In this document: one piece after another, positions 44,250 through 54,717 of the stretch
Layout: every line of letters begins with the position of its first letter
Numbering within the stretch: position 1 is the first letter of the stretch
From: Sorghum bicolor
Taxonomy: Eukaryota; Streptophyta; Magnoliopsida; Poales; Poaceae
Assembly: GCF_000003195.3 (NCBI RefSeq)
Contig: NC_012872.2
Location: 25,043,258-25,107,257 of the forward strand
Length of the DNA stretch: 64,000 bases
Reading direction: 5' to 3'
The notes under the pieces: generated by a model
Seen by the model: only the letters and a program-made list of their open reading frames with translations
Told to the model about the DNA's origin: nothing
Database searches by the model: none
Position numbers and translations under genes: made by a program

Positions 44250-45407
44250 TGTTGATATTTGGTAACGCAATCTGGAAAATGATCCGCAAGCGCACGGATA
44301 TCGGTGAGCACTTCACCCGAGATGTTATCCAGAGTATCGTATTTATATTTTTACCCCTAGGAGAAAGAGTGCATCTGACTAACCTGGTCTATTACTACTA
44401 ACCTTTAGGCTACAAAGAATGTGACTCGATGTGAGTGATGTATAGAGAAGACTACAACCGTAACCTCGTTCTAACCTTGGTAAGGATGATCTACTATTCT
44501 ATTGGGGAAGCTCACGGAATCTAGACACCACAGAGGATGTTCGATCCGCACCTATAAACCCTATCGACCCTACTAATGGGATATGGGCTAAGGTAACTCG
44601 GAAATGTCACGTTCCTCGCTACTACCACGGTCCAGCTAGTCAGAGGACATCTATGAGTATCCTAGCCCAAACACCATGTTTACGCTAGAGATGATTACTC
44701 TAAACTCTACACGAAGAGATCAAAGTAAACTCATAAACCAAAGAACAATAAAACAAGAACTTACTAGAATTTAGATGTCGAAATACTGAAAAATCCTAAG
44801 AGCAAGCCTCGGGTTAGAAGACTTGATCCCGCAGGTATAACCTCGGAGTAGACACCTCCACTCTATCTCTCTCAATATAGTACAACTAGTCTACTCTCAC
44901 ATTGGATGCTAAGCCCTAAGTTTATGTAGAGGAAAGGTTATCCTTTGAGGGCACCTCTCAACTCTATGATGAACTTGTTCTCCTCTAGAGGCCAGGGGGT
45001 CTGCTTATATAGTCCCCTCAGGTGAACGTGGGCCATCGGATTAAACCGACATTGATTGAATGGTTATCCTTGATCCTTTAGGTCGGTGGAGCATGATCCG
45101 CAAGATTCACCGTGATTGGTGGAACCACCAGGGCGGGCACCCTCGGGCCTGATCGCCTTCCCGTTCGTTCCCGTGGCTTCTGGAGTCCTCTAGATGGTAG
45201 AAAATTATGCGGCATGTTAATATCTCTATGTAAACCCAACATGTGGGCCTTTCTTCCTTATTTCCTGATAACCCCCTATAGAAACAGATAAACAACAAAA
45301 CTCGTGGAATTCTGTCAGATCAAACCCTAATTCTAGGTATTGTTTGTATATTAGTCCTTTCCCTTGTTTATGTGATAATTAAAATTGATACTTAAGAACC
45401 GCCAACA
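44250..45407 (-). repeat. C 5' LTR
   Basis: Begins TGTTGATATTTGG and ends ACCGCCAACA. Minus-strand TATATAAG lies at 45004-45011. One unit of the GC-rich pair is deleted near 45130, and sequence near 44855 is missing relative to the 3' copy. Confidence 0.9.
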
Positions 45408-45412
45408 GGCAT

Positions 45413-45763
45413 ATACCATTACTACCTTGGTAAGGATCCAAAAATACCACAAAAGAGAGATTTGAGAGAGTCATACAAGGAATCTCTGAGTTTTATTTGA
45501 AAATCTACAAACACTCCAGAGCTATAGTTAATCAAAGAACAAGAGACATGGCGCTTGTCTAGACTGTTCTATCTTTTAACTGCTCAAGACACAAGTGATG
45601 GTTGCAAGCCCCATGGTGAAAGGTAAAATGAGTAAATTTTAAGTCTTAACAGTTTACTCTAACTCAGAGATGAGATCTTGCTTGAACGCATGTGTACTTT
45701 TAAGGAATGAAACCACTGCAGAAACTCTTGAGTCCATCCTTGCTCAGGGACGAGCAAGAGGGA
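45413..45763 (+). other. B 3' noncoding region, distal part
   Basis: Continuation of B after insertion C. The join across GGCAT restores the order seen in D (29080-29460, opposite strand). No gene is seen. Confidence 0.7.
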
Positions 45764-45776
45764 AGCTTGGGGGAGT
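45764..45776 (+). promoter_or_regulatory. polypurine tract of B
   Basis: AGCTTGGGGGAGT directly precedes the 3' LTR start TGTTGACGG. Confidence 0.88.
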
Positions 45777-47008
45777 TGTTGACGGTCCTTAAGTACCAAA
45801 TAGAATCATCAAATAAATAAAGAAAAGGATCCAAATGCAACCAACACCCAGACTTAGGGTTTTATCTAACAGAATTCCATGAGTTTTGGTGTTTGTCTAT
45901 TTCTGCAGGGGGTTATCAGGAAATATGGAGGAAAGGCTCACATGTCATGTTTACATAGAGATATTAACGTATCGAGCAATTTTCTATCATCTAGAAGACT
46001 CCAGAAGCCACGGGAACGAACGGGAGGCCGAGCGGGCCTGGGGACAGGGCGCCTGCCCTCCCCCTTGGGCGCCCGCCAAGGTGACTTGGCCAATCAGGCC
46101 CCGCCTCGCGGATTATGCTCCACCGACCTAAAGGATTAAGGAAAACCATGCGATTAAGGTCGGTTTGATCCAGCGGCCCACGTTTATTTGGAGGGGCTAT
46201 ATAAGCAAGCCCCCTAGCCCCTCGAGGAGAGCAATCCCATTATTCATTAGCATATTTTCCAGAGAGGATTCAGAAAAAGAGGTCCCTCTAGGGTTCCAAC
46301 CTCATAGGGCTTAGCATCCAATGTGAGTTTAGAATTAGTTCTTCTAGATTGAGAGAGATAGAGTGGAGGTGTAGATCAGAGGAAGCCCAACCTGTCGGTG
46401 TCTACTCTAAGGTTGTACCTGCGGGATCAAGTCTCCTAACCCGAGGCTTGCTCCTTGGATTCTTCAGTATTTCAACTTCTAACTTCTAGTAAGTTCTTTA
46501 TTCTTATTGTTCTTTGGTTTATGAGTTTACTTTAATCTCTTCTAGTAGATTTTAGAGTAATCATTGCTAGAGTAAACGTGGTGTTTGGGCTAGGGTACTC
46601 ATAGATATCCCATGTCTAGCCAGACCGTGGTAGTAGCGAGGAACGTGACATTTCCATAGCTACCTTTGTAGCCCACAATCCTGTTAGCAGGATCGGTAGG
46701 GTTTATAGGTGCGGGTCAAACATCCTTTGTGGTGTCTAGATTCCGTAAGCCTCCCCAATAGAACAGTAGATCATCCTTACCAAGGTTAGAACGAGAGTGC
46801 GGTTGTAGTCATCTCTATACATCATCACATCAAATCACATTGTTTGTAGCCTAAAGGGTAGTAGCAATAGATTTGGTTAGTCAAATGCACGCTTTCTCCC
46901 AGTGGTAAAAATATAAATACGATACTCTAGATAACCTCCCGAGAGAAGTGCTCACTGATACCCGTGCGCTTGCGGATCATTTCTTGATGGCGTTAACAAA
47001 TATCAACA
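45777..47008 (+). repeat. B 3' LTR
   Basis: Begins TGTTGACGG and ends AAATATCAACA. TATATAAG lies at 46198-46205, with the GC-rich pair (GGGCGCCTGCCC, GGGCGCCCGCC) at about 46045-46080. It is closely similar to the 5' copy but retains about 80 bp near 46460-46540 that the 5' copy lacks. Confidence 0.9.
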
Positions 47009-48673
47009 GTCAAGACCTTAGTCTTACCTTTGACATCCAGCATGTTTGCTGGGAAAGGATGTTGATCAATCTTCATCGGCTTCTAAGTTTTTGAATTATC
47101 AAGCTTAATCCTCCCAGATTCTATAGCCGATTGTAACTATTGCTTAAACACCTTGCACTCATTTGTGCTATGTGACGTTACATTGTGCTACTTGCAATAT
47201 TTGATTTTCTTTAACTCCTCTACTGATGAAATCACATGATTGGGTGACAATTTAATCTCTCCTTCTTGAAGCAAGAAATCAAATATCTTATTGGCCTTGG
47301 TGATATATCGAAAGCAAATTTCTCTGGTTCTTTTTGGCCAAAAGGACAAGACATCGGCTTTTTGTTTTTCACCCACTCTGCCAAGCCGATGACTGGTTCT
47401 TCATCAGAATCTGAACTCATTGCCTCATCAACAAATGACACTTTCTTATTCCAAGCTTTCCTAGGTTCAAAAGCCTTGATATCTTGATCAGAAATCCTCT
47501 ACACTAAATGACTCAGACTTTCAAACTCTTGAGAAGCATACTTGTCTTTGATGTGTGGCAACAAGCCCTGGAAAGCCAAATCAACTAACTGTCGATCATC
47601 CAGAACCAGACTGTAACATTTGTTCTTTACATCCCGCAACCTCAGCACAAAGCTTTCAACTGATTTATCATTGCGCTGTCTCAGCATCACTAAATTAGTA
47701 ATCTTCTTCTCATGGACTCCAGAAAAGAAGTATTTGTGGAACTGCTTTTCTAGATTGGCCTAGGTAATAACTAAGTTTGGAGGCAGCGAAATAAACCAAG
47801 TGAATGCCGATCCTGACAAAGATGACGAAAATAAACGAACTCTTAATTCATCTCTGTTAGCAGCTTCTCCATACTCGATGATGAATCGATTAACATGCTC
47901 CATAGTTGATGTGTCATCTTGCCCAGAGAATTTAGTAAAATTTGGCACCTTGTACCGATTTGGAAGTGGAATCAAATCGTATGCAGAATGATACGGTGTC
48001 CGATAAGAATAAGTATTAACCTTCGGTTTTATTCCAAACTGATCCCTCATAACTTCTGCTATCTTATCGGCCCAATAGGCCTCGGCATCCTGCCGATGTG
48101 CGTGTTGAAGTTCTAGCACTTGCTGATAAACTTCCACGTGTCTTTGAGGTGCACGTTCTCCAGGAAACATAGCGTTGGCCATAGCTTGCTGGCCACCAAT
48201 CCACTAAGCAGGATTCATCCTGATTGGCCAGTCCTTGATTATAAAAACTGACATGCATCTGTCCTTGCTGGAATCCCGCAGCCTGATGATTCTGTTGTGT
48301 CATATGTGAAAAGACAAACTGCTTTGTCCATCCATTGTTAGCATTCATCAGCACAGGTCCTGCCGATGGTTGATAATTGGTTGTCATTGCTAGGTTGACA
48401 TACCCTGTCTGAGTCATGAACCTCTCCTGCATCGACAATGGATCTGCCGATGTATTTGCATTAGGGATCTAGAACGTTGGCATTTGAAAACTCCCAGTAA
48501 TAGGCCTTGCAGTAGTAGTTGTAGAATATTGAGGAATTTGAGTCATCGACGACACTAGAGGTGCCGATGTCATAGGAGCTTTTCCTGCTAAGTCAGCCAC
48601 CTGAGATGTTCCAGAACTATTTGCAAAAAAGTCCAGAGGCATACCATATCCGCACCAATTGGGAGGAACTTGA
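47009..48673 (-). pseudogene. H gag, N-terminal and central part
   Basis: Reading begins upstream of E and runs through a Q/N-rich N-terminal region (48438-48200). The capsid core follows: YKVPNFTKFSGQDDTSTMEHV, SGSAFTWFISLPPN and LRQRNDKSVESFVLRLRDVKNKC. The charged region EEPVIGLAEWVKNKKPMSCPF comes next, then YCK...HSTNECKVFKQQLQ. Stops occur near 47760, 47500 and 47180, with frameshifts near 48180, 47690 and 47270. The piece ends at the B insertion site and continues at 16677. The gag type is RIRE2/Tat-like. Confidence 0.8.
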
Positions 48674-50242
48674 TGTTGGCGGTCCTTAAGTACTAAATTT
48701 AACCATCAACTAAACTTGGAAAAGGATCAATATGCACCAAACATCTAGAATTAGGGTTTTATCACACAGAATTCCACGAGCTTTGGTGTTTGTCTATTTC
48801 TGCAGGGGGTTATCAGAAAATATGGAGAGAAGGCCCACATGTCAGGTTTACAACGAGATAATTACGTGCCGCACAATTTTCCTCAATCAAGAAGAGTCCA
48901 GAAGCCATGTGAACGAACGGGAGGCCGATCGGGCCCGAGGGCAGGGCGCCCACCCTCCCCCCTTGGGCGCCCGCCCTGCCCTAGAGACCAATCAGGGCAG
49001 GTCTCATGGATCGTGCTCCACCGCCTCTAATCATCAAGAATAACCATGCGATTAAGGTCGGTTCGATCAAACGGCTCACGTTCATTTGAGGGGGCTATAT
49101 AAGCAAGGCCTCTCCACCCTAGGGGGAGATGAGAAATCATTATTAGAGCAAGCCATCAAAGTTAGGGTTTAGGAATTTCTCTCTCATAGAGAATTAGAAT
49201 TAGCTACTCCCAATTCCTTCAAGTTCTATAGGATTGATTAGATAGAATTAGAGAAGTAGAGCCTAGCGCTCTGGATTTCGGATCTTCATCAACAAAGATT
49301 TGTATTATTTCATATCTTTCTCTACTACTTTATTTTAATTGCATTATGTCTGTATTTATTATGTTCTTAGTTTGCTATAGTTCTATATTTGATATAGTTA
49401 TGATTGATAATGAGTTTATGTATAAGTTGCAAAGCGCTTAGCTCTTGCTCGAGGGAGCTAAGTGGTAGATCATTTGTGGGCGTGGTGCTTAGATATTATT
49501 TACCTACAAATGTATCCTATTGGCCGGGTCGTGTGGTAGGTCGCGATGGTGACAACTTCATTGATTCTTATATAGTCCACCCTCCGTTGATAGGACAGGT
49601 AGAATTTGTATTGCGGAGTAAGTCTTGATATGTTCTGATTTACTTTAGCAATGTTCCTTATACATGAATAAAGAGTCTTTTGTGCCATATATGATCTTGT
49701 AGATAACTAGAGTAGATTGTGACTTACTAGATAGTAGAAACTCAGAATCCATTCTCTAGCTAATCCGACGTCACCTTACATTTATATGGAGTAGTCTATT
49801 TCTAATCGTTGTGTTATTTACCCATGAGCTTATATTTCATTATCTTTATTATTTTTGGCTTACCCCCTGCTAAAGCAAGTGACTGTGTGATGAGTTTCTC
49901 ATTAGTAATCATGTTATTGCAAGTTTATCTCTAGTCTATGCCTTGATAGATTTTACCCCTGTTTTCACTTTCGCCGTTCTCTTAAGCAAAATATAAATAA
50001 CGATACCCGGAATACTTTCCTGGTGAAATGCTACAATGAGGTATTTTATTTGTGCGCTTGCGGATAAAATAGAATATTTTCTAGAGAGCCTCCATATTCA
50101 TAAATACCTTTGTACACTCTGGCACCATACTGGGGATGACAACCTAGTATCTAAGTGGTGTTAGTAAGTGTCAACAAGCATTTCTAGCGCCGTTGCCGGG
50201 GATGACAACCTAGTATCCAAGTGGTGTTAGTAAGTGTCAACA
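48674..50242 (+). repeat. E 5' LTR (with duplicated end)
   Basis: Begins TGTTGGCGG and ends AGTGTCAACA. TATATAAG lies at 49096-49103, with the GC-rich pair GGGCGCCCACCC and GGGCGCCCGCCC at about 48945-48980 and a CCAAT box between them and the TATA. It is 67 bp longer than the 3' LTR because of the 66-bp repeat at its end. Three differences from the 3' LTR are seen in the first 105 bp. Confidence 0.92.
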
Positions 50243-50266
50243 AGCATTTCTGGCGCTGTTGCCGGG
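50135..50266 (+). repeat. 66-bp tandem duplication spanning LTR end and PBS
   Basis: Units 50135-50200 and 50201-50266 each contain GATGACAACCTAG, the LTR end GTGTCAACA and a PBS (TAGCGCCGTTGCCGGGG in unit 1, TGGCGCTGTTGCCGGGG in unit 2). The units differ at three positions. A third, weaker PBS-like string TGGCACCATACTGGGGA precedes them at 50120-50136. Confidence 0.92.
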
Positions 50267-50267
50267 G
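50251..50267 (+). promoter_or_regulatory. primer-binding site of E (inner copy)
   Basis: TGGCGCTGTTGCCGGGG, one base from the tRNA-Asp complement. The outer copy at 50185-50201 is equally close, so which one is primed cannot be decided from the sequence. Confidence 0.85.
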
Positions 50268-50534
50268 AAGTCAGTAAGGAAAGTCTAGAAATCAGTCAAG
50301 GTTATTCACATAAAAATATTAGACTAGAGTATGGAGAAATAATTGCATAAATAGCTACTAAATGACAAATCATAACAAGGCACCTCTGTTTTGGCAGGTT
50401 TACCCTGTTATTTTTCTATGTTTATATTTTTATTCAAGGTATATCAGAATTGACTTTGGTACTTTCAACTCTTCATCATCAGAACCAAAGCAATCAATAA
50501 AGAAAGAAGAAGCTACCTACCAATTGTTGAAGCT

Positions 50535-51913
50535 ATGACACAAAAGACATTGCAAGAATTCTCTGCTCAAAGTCTTGAGAACATTCCAACTGGTCCAAGA
50601 TTTGAAGTAGAAGAAGGAGCACCCGAGTTCGAGCTCAAGTCAAGCCTCATCAATTTTGTACAAGCTACACAATTCAGTGGAAAGGCACATGAAGATGCTA
50701 GTGCACACTTGCAGAATTTCTTAGAGATTGGAAGCACAATCCGCATCAACAGAGTTGACAAAGACGTCATACTGCTTCGTCTCTTTCCATTCTCACTTGA
50801 AGGGAAAGCAAGGAAGTGGTTCTACACCCATCAAGATAACATCAACAACTAGATGAATTTGTCAGATGCCTTTCTATCAAAGTTTTCCCTATAGGCAAAA
50901 CAGCTGCCTTAAGAGGAAATATTGTCAGTTTCCAACAGCAGAAGACAGAAACCATTTCAGAAGCCTGGGAGCGTTTTCAAGGATACATATCAGATTGTCC
51001 TCACCATGGAATGGCCAGATAGTTACTTATGCAGACCTTCTACCATGGATTAACTCAAAAGGCTCGTGAGTGTCTAGATGCATCTCCTAAAGGATCATTC
51101 TTGGAGCTTACAATTGGAAAAGCAGAGATACTTTTGGATAAGATAGCAGAAAACCAAAGCTGGTTCCAAGATAAAGGTCAACATTGGCATCAAACTGAAG
51201 AAATACCAGAAGAAGTAAATGCACTATAAATCAAGATGGAAAATTTGCTCCATTGGATTGACCAGAGGGCCAAGTTTAAGGAAGATCAAAGGGCCATTGA
51301 GACAGTATACAAATATCAACCCACTTCGAGTCAACCCAATAGCAAAGGTATGAATTCAGATAACACTTTCAAGCAACTTTCATTAAAAGAGATAATTGCT
51401 CAACAAACCAAAACTAATGATGAAGTTAAACAAAGCCTACAAACAAATGAATCATCTCTAAAAGATATACACAATAAAATGGATTTTCTATTAACTACCT
51501 TTGATGAGCAGAACACTATTAATAAAAGGGTCGAGCTTAAATTAATAAAGCTAGCTACTGCATTGCCTGTTGCCACTAACATTGAGCAGGTAAAAAACAT
51601 AACTACTAGAGGAGGCAAAGCCACCAGGGATCCCCCATACCCAAAAGAGAAACAGAGAACATCAGCACCAGTGCAACCAGCAGTGATAGAAGAAGAAAGC
51701 CTAGTTGAAGTAGAAGATCTGATACAACCACCAAGAGCTGGAGAAATGAGGAAAGATTTTCATGACACCAACTATTTGCCATTTCCCAGAAGAAACAAAG
51801 GACTGCAGTCGGATGAGCAGTTTGGTAAGTTTGTAGAGGTCATTCAGAAATTATATGTCAACATACCTCTGCTTGATGCCATACAGGTACCCACATATGC
51901 AAAGTACATCTGA
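50535..51913 (+). pseudogene. E Gag and linker
   Basis: The ATG at 50535 starts MTQKTLQEFSAQ. The capsid core includes LINFVQATQFSGKAHEDASAH, LLRLFPFSLEGKARKWFY, AWERFQGYISDCPHH and AENQSWF, then a charged helix region and LPFPRRNKGLQSDEQFGKF. No CCHC zinc knuckle is found where A and D have one, so that part seems deleted. Stops lie at about 50848, 51018, 51227 and 51911, with a frameshift near 50875. Each stop can be explained by one C-to-T or G-to-A change. Confidence 0.82.
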
Positions 51914-52489
51914 GATATTCTTAACAAGAAGAGACCACTACCCACCACTGAGGTTATCAAGCTGACAAAAGAATGCAGTGTGGCCATCCTCAACAAACCA
52001 CCAATGAAGAAGAAGGATCCAGGATGTCCCACCATTGATTGCTCGATCGGAAACCATCACTACAGCAATGCACTTTGTGATCTCAGAGCAAGTGTCAGTG
52101 TGATGCCAGCATCAGTCTACAAGAAGCTTGAGCATACGACCCTAGAACCAACATCAATGTGCATGCAACTAGCAGATCAATCAGTTCGACACCCGATGGG
52201 CATCGCTGAAAACTTCTCAGTCTAGATCGGAGATTTCCTTGTGCCAGTAGACTTCGTGGAACTGGACATGAGTCCCGACTCAAAAGTGTCCATCATCCTT
52301 GGAAGGCCATTTCTGAGTATTGCCAATGCCCACATTGATGTTGGGAAGGGAGAAATCAAATTCAACATAAACGGACAAGAAGAACACTTCACATTCAAGC
52401 CCAGACCAGAGAGAGACTCTGCAGTGAATGAAGTTTATGAAGAACCACTGGACACACCATCTTCAGAGGAAGGTAGTTCAGAAGATTAA
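51914..52489 (+). pseudogene. E aspartic protease
   Basis: Continues the gag frame. ALCDLRASVSVMPASVYKKL holds the active-site Asp, with DLR where A has DLG. SIILGRPFLSIANAHIDVGKGEIKFNI closes the domain. A TAG at about 52223 splits it and the frame ends at 52489 with an acidic tail (SSEEGSSED). The product would cut Gag. No pol follows. Confidence 0.82.
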
Positions 52490-52985
52490 AATATTTGGAA
52501 CTCCAGCTTGGGGGACCTAAAAATCCCAAACCCTCACTGGGAGGTAAATCGGTATTTATCCACATCATTTAAATTCTTGCATAATTAATTCTTGCATTAG
52601 TCATATTCATTTATAGCATTATTATAATAATCAAAAGCCCCATATAAATAATATTTATGGTGTGTGACAACCCACATTTATTAATTATTGTGGAGGAACA
52701 AAAATATTTTTCCATGTTCATTTTCAATAAGTTTCAATTTTTCATAGTTTTTCTGCATTATATTTAATTATAGCAACCTTCTAGAAGCATGACCCACACT
52801 CCTTGGGTCCCACATATCATACACCATACCTCACATATATCTCATCACATTAATTGATCCACCAACATATCTCCACTCACCAGACAACTTCCACTGTCCA
52901 ACCACCACCCATGAATCATTTTTTGGCGTAAAGACTAAGCAAAGGAGGGAATAGAGAAGTTGCAGCTAGGGAGGCCACCTGAGTG
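52490..52985 (+). other. E spacer between protease and ORF3 promoter
   Basis: AT-rich with no gene seen. It contains an internal purine tract AGCTTGGGGGACC at about 52505, directly after the protease ORF. Confidence 0.6.
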
Positions 52986-53040
52986 GGGCGCCCGCCCACC
53001 TGCAGAGGGCATCCGCCCTGTCCCCCTTCCTTCTATAAAT
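52986..53040 (+). promoter_or_regulatory. internal promoter upstream of E ORF3
   Basis: GGGCGCCCGCCC (52986-52997) and GGGCATCCGCCC (53007-53018) precede TATAAAT (53034-53040). The same paired motif lies upstream of the TATA box in the E LTR. The leader that follows is CA-rich and ATG-poor. Promoter activity is inferred. Confidence 0.6.
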
Positions 53041-53324
53041 CACCACCTTGTGCCTCCATCTCCATCACACAAGCATTGCAGAAAACCCACGCACACTTCA
53101 GTTCTCAGTTTATAGAGGAGGAGCTCTAGTAGTGAAGAGGGGAAGAGAAGCGTGAAAGTAAGTTTGGTAGCCTGGAGTAAGAGAGCAAGGTTCTTTATTA
53201 ATTAGTGACCCTGCTGTCGAAAGTGAAATTAAAAAAAATGTTTAGGGGGAAGTACCGCCAAAATTAAAACTTGTTTCGTACGACTAACCCCTGAACGACT
53301 GACATTTCAGATAGTTGGCTTTAA

Positions 53325-53424
53325 NNNNNNNNNNNNNNNNNNNNNNNNNNNNNNNNNNNNNNNNNNNNNNNNNNNNNNNNNNNNNNNNNNNNNNNNNNNN
53401 NNNNNNNNNNNNNNNNNNNNNNNN
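53325..53424. other. assembly gap (100 N)
   Basis: The matching stretch in the second copy is 60486-60773, 288 bp, so the N run is a placeholder and hides the start of ORF3. Confidence 0.98.
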
Positions 53425-54717
53425 CATCCTATCCTACTACAAGAAACAGGTATGGATACCGAATTTGACTTGATTTTCCAGATGGTGGGATGGACAAATT
53501 TTTGGGACATAACTGAGCTGGGTTCCCGTCTTCTCACCCTTGAATTTCTTTGTACTTTGCAATATTATCAGGGGGGAATCGCTTTTCGGATGTTCAAACA
53601 CGAGATTATGTTGTCTTGGAGAGAATTGAGCGACCATCTCAGTTTCTCTTCAAGATGCATCCTGGACATTGACTCTGACTTACCCAATTTTAAGAGGCAC
53701 CAGTTTTGGAGAGAGATATCTAGAGATGAGTTTTATAGTCAAGCCTGAACCAGCGACATGGAACACCCCACTCTTAGGATGTTCCACAAATGGCTCGGGT
53801 ACAATCTTTTCTATCGCGATGATATTAGAAAAGTAAGAGTAGGAGATTTACAAATTCTATACGATGCTATAAATAAAATACCCACTTCACATGTTACTCT
53901 TTTGGTTTCTCATTGGCTTAGTACACCTAGTCTTCAGGGACCTGTCGGTTGTACATCACTCATCACTCGTCTAGCTTCTAGTCTTAATTTGCTAGAAAAC
54001 TCATCATTGGAATTCATTGACGAGTTACGAATTTATCATGTCTATGACACATTTAGGCAAGCTCGGATGCTGAAAAATGAGGGGAACGTAATGTATATGT
54101 TATACGATAATAAAGGCAAGATTCGTTTACCTAACCCGAACCTTGGCCTCTATGTCGTTCAAAATTATTTGATTGAGATTGCAGTGGCACCGGTAAATCA
54201 GAGTGCTCCACAGCGAGTGGCATCCAAAAGGATGACCACCCATCAAGAACACACCTAGTATGGAGCTGATCCTGGGCCAGAAGAAGCAGCGCACCTGCAT
54301 TACCGCGACTACAACCCCCGAGTCCTTCGGGACCCATGGGTTCGACATGCTCAGCCAAAGGAGCCGACATAGGAGACATGGCCGGAGGGCCAAGATCACC
54401 AGTGGGCAAACCTGCCTTTTGGTACGGGGAGGTACTCCACTGATCCATATGGAGCTTCAGGGTCTAGGCCCCAGCCCCAATTTGATGCAGGACGATACTC
54501 CGACGCCTCTTATGCTTTCACGAACGACTACTACCAAGAGGCCGGCGCCTTCTTCACCCGTACCGACAACACCCTCCTCGACGTCCAGAAATATGCAAAC
54601 AGAACATGGACAACTCCCGAAACAACAACAAAAGTGGAACCAGGACCACGCCGCTGCAGTACAAGAACTGAGGCAAGCGACTATGAACGACAACATCACC
54701 ACAATGATGCGATTCTA
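53425..54717 (+). pseudogene. E ORF3, ATHILA-ORF1/plant-transposon-like protein (5' end in gap)
   Basis: Same reading as the complete copy at 60525-62066, described there. Here the first part falls in the N gap. In-frame stops are at about 53746 (TGA), 54256 and 54372 (TAG). Confidence 0.7.

Larger units (their letters stand above)
22568..45407 (-). mobile_element. element C, Athila-like retrotransposon with pol (hosts D and S)
   Basis: The LTRs at 22568-23760 and 44250-45407 are flanked by a perfect GGCAT duplication (22563-22567 and 45408-45412) within B. On the minus strand the order is PBS, gag, protease-like, RT, RNase H, [D], integrase, ORF3, PPT, LTR. Integrase after RT and a GPF-type C terminus place it in Ty3/gypsy; the tRNA-Asp PBS and layout fit Athila. 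It is the only element here with pol. It is now inactive: it has stops in RT, a frameshift in gag, a duplicated pro-RT segment and the D insertion. Confidence 0.93.
16678..47008 (+). mobile_element. element B, non-autonomous Athila-like retrotransposon (hosts C, D, S)
   Basis: The LTRs at 16678-17836 and 45777-47008 are in direct orientation and flanked by a perfect 5-bp duplication GTCAA (16673-16677 and 47009-47013). It is inserted in the H gag. Its own DNA is 16678-22567 plus 45413-47008; the rest is nested C. It has PBS, a deleted gag, an uncharacterised ORF and a long 3' noncoding region, but no protease, RT or integrase. Its LTRs are the same family as those of C, which makes C-type elements the likely enzyme source. 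Confidence 0.92.

Noticed and set aside
50185..50268. tRNA-like sequence
   Set aside because: Only the 17-18 nt complementary to the tRNA 3' end is present. This is a primer-binding site, not a tRNA gene.
54127..54702. Minus-strand and alternative frames over E ORF3
   Set aside because: They are shadows of the plus-strand ORF3, whose composition and similarity are convincing. The same shadows recur in copy 2.
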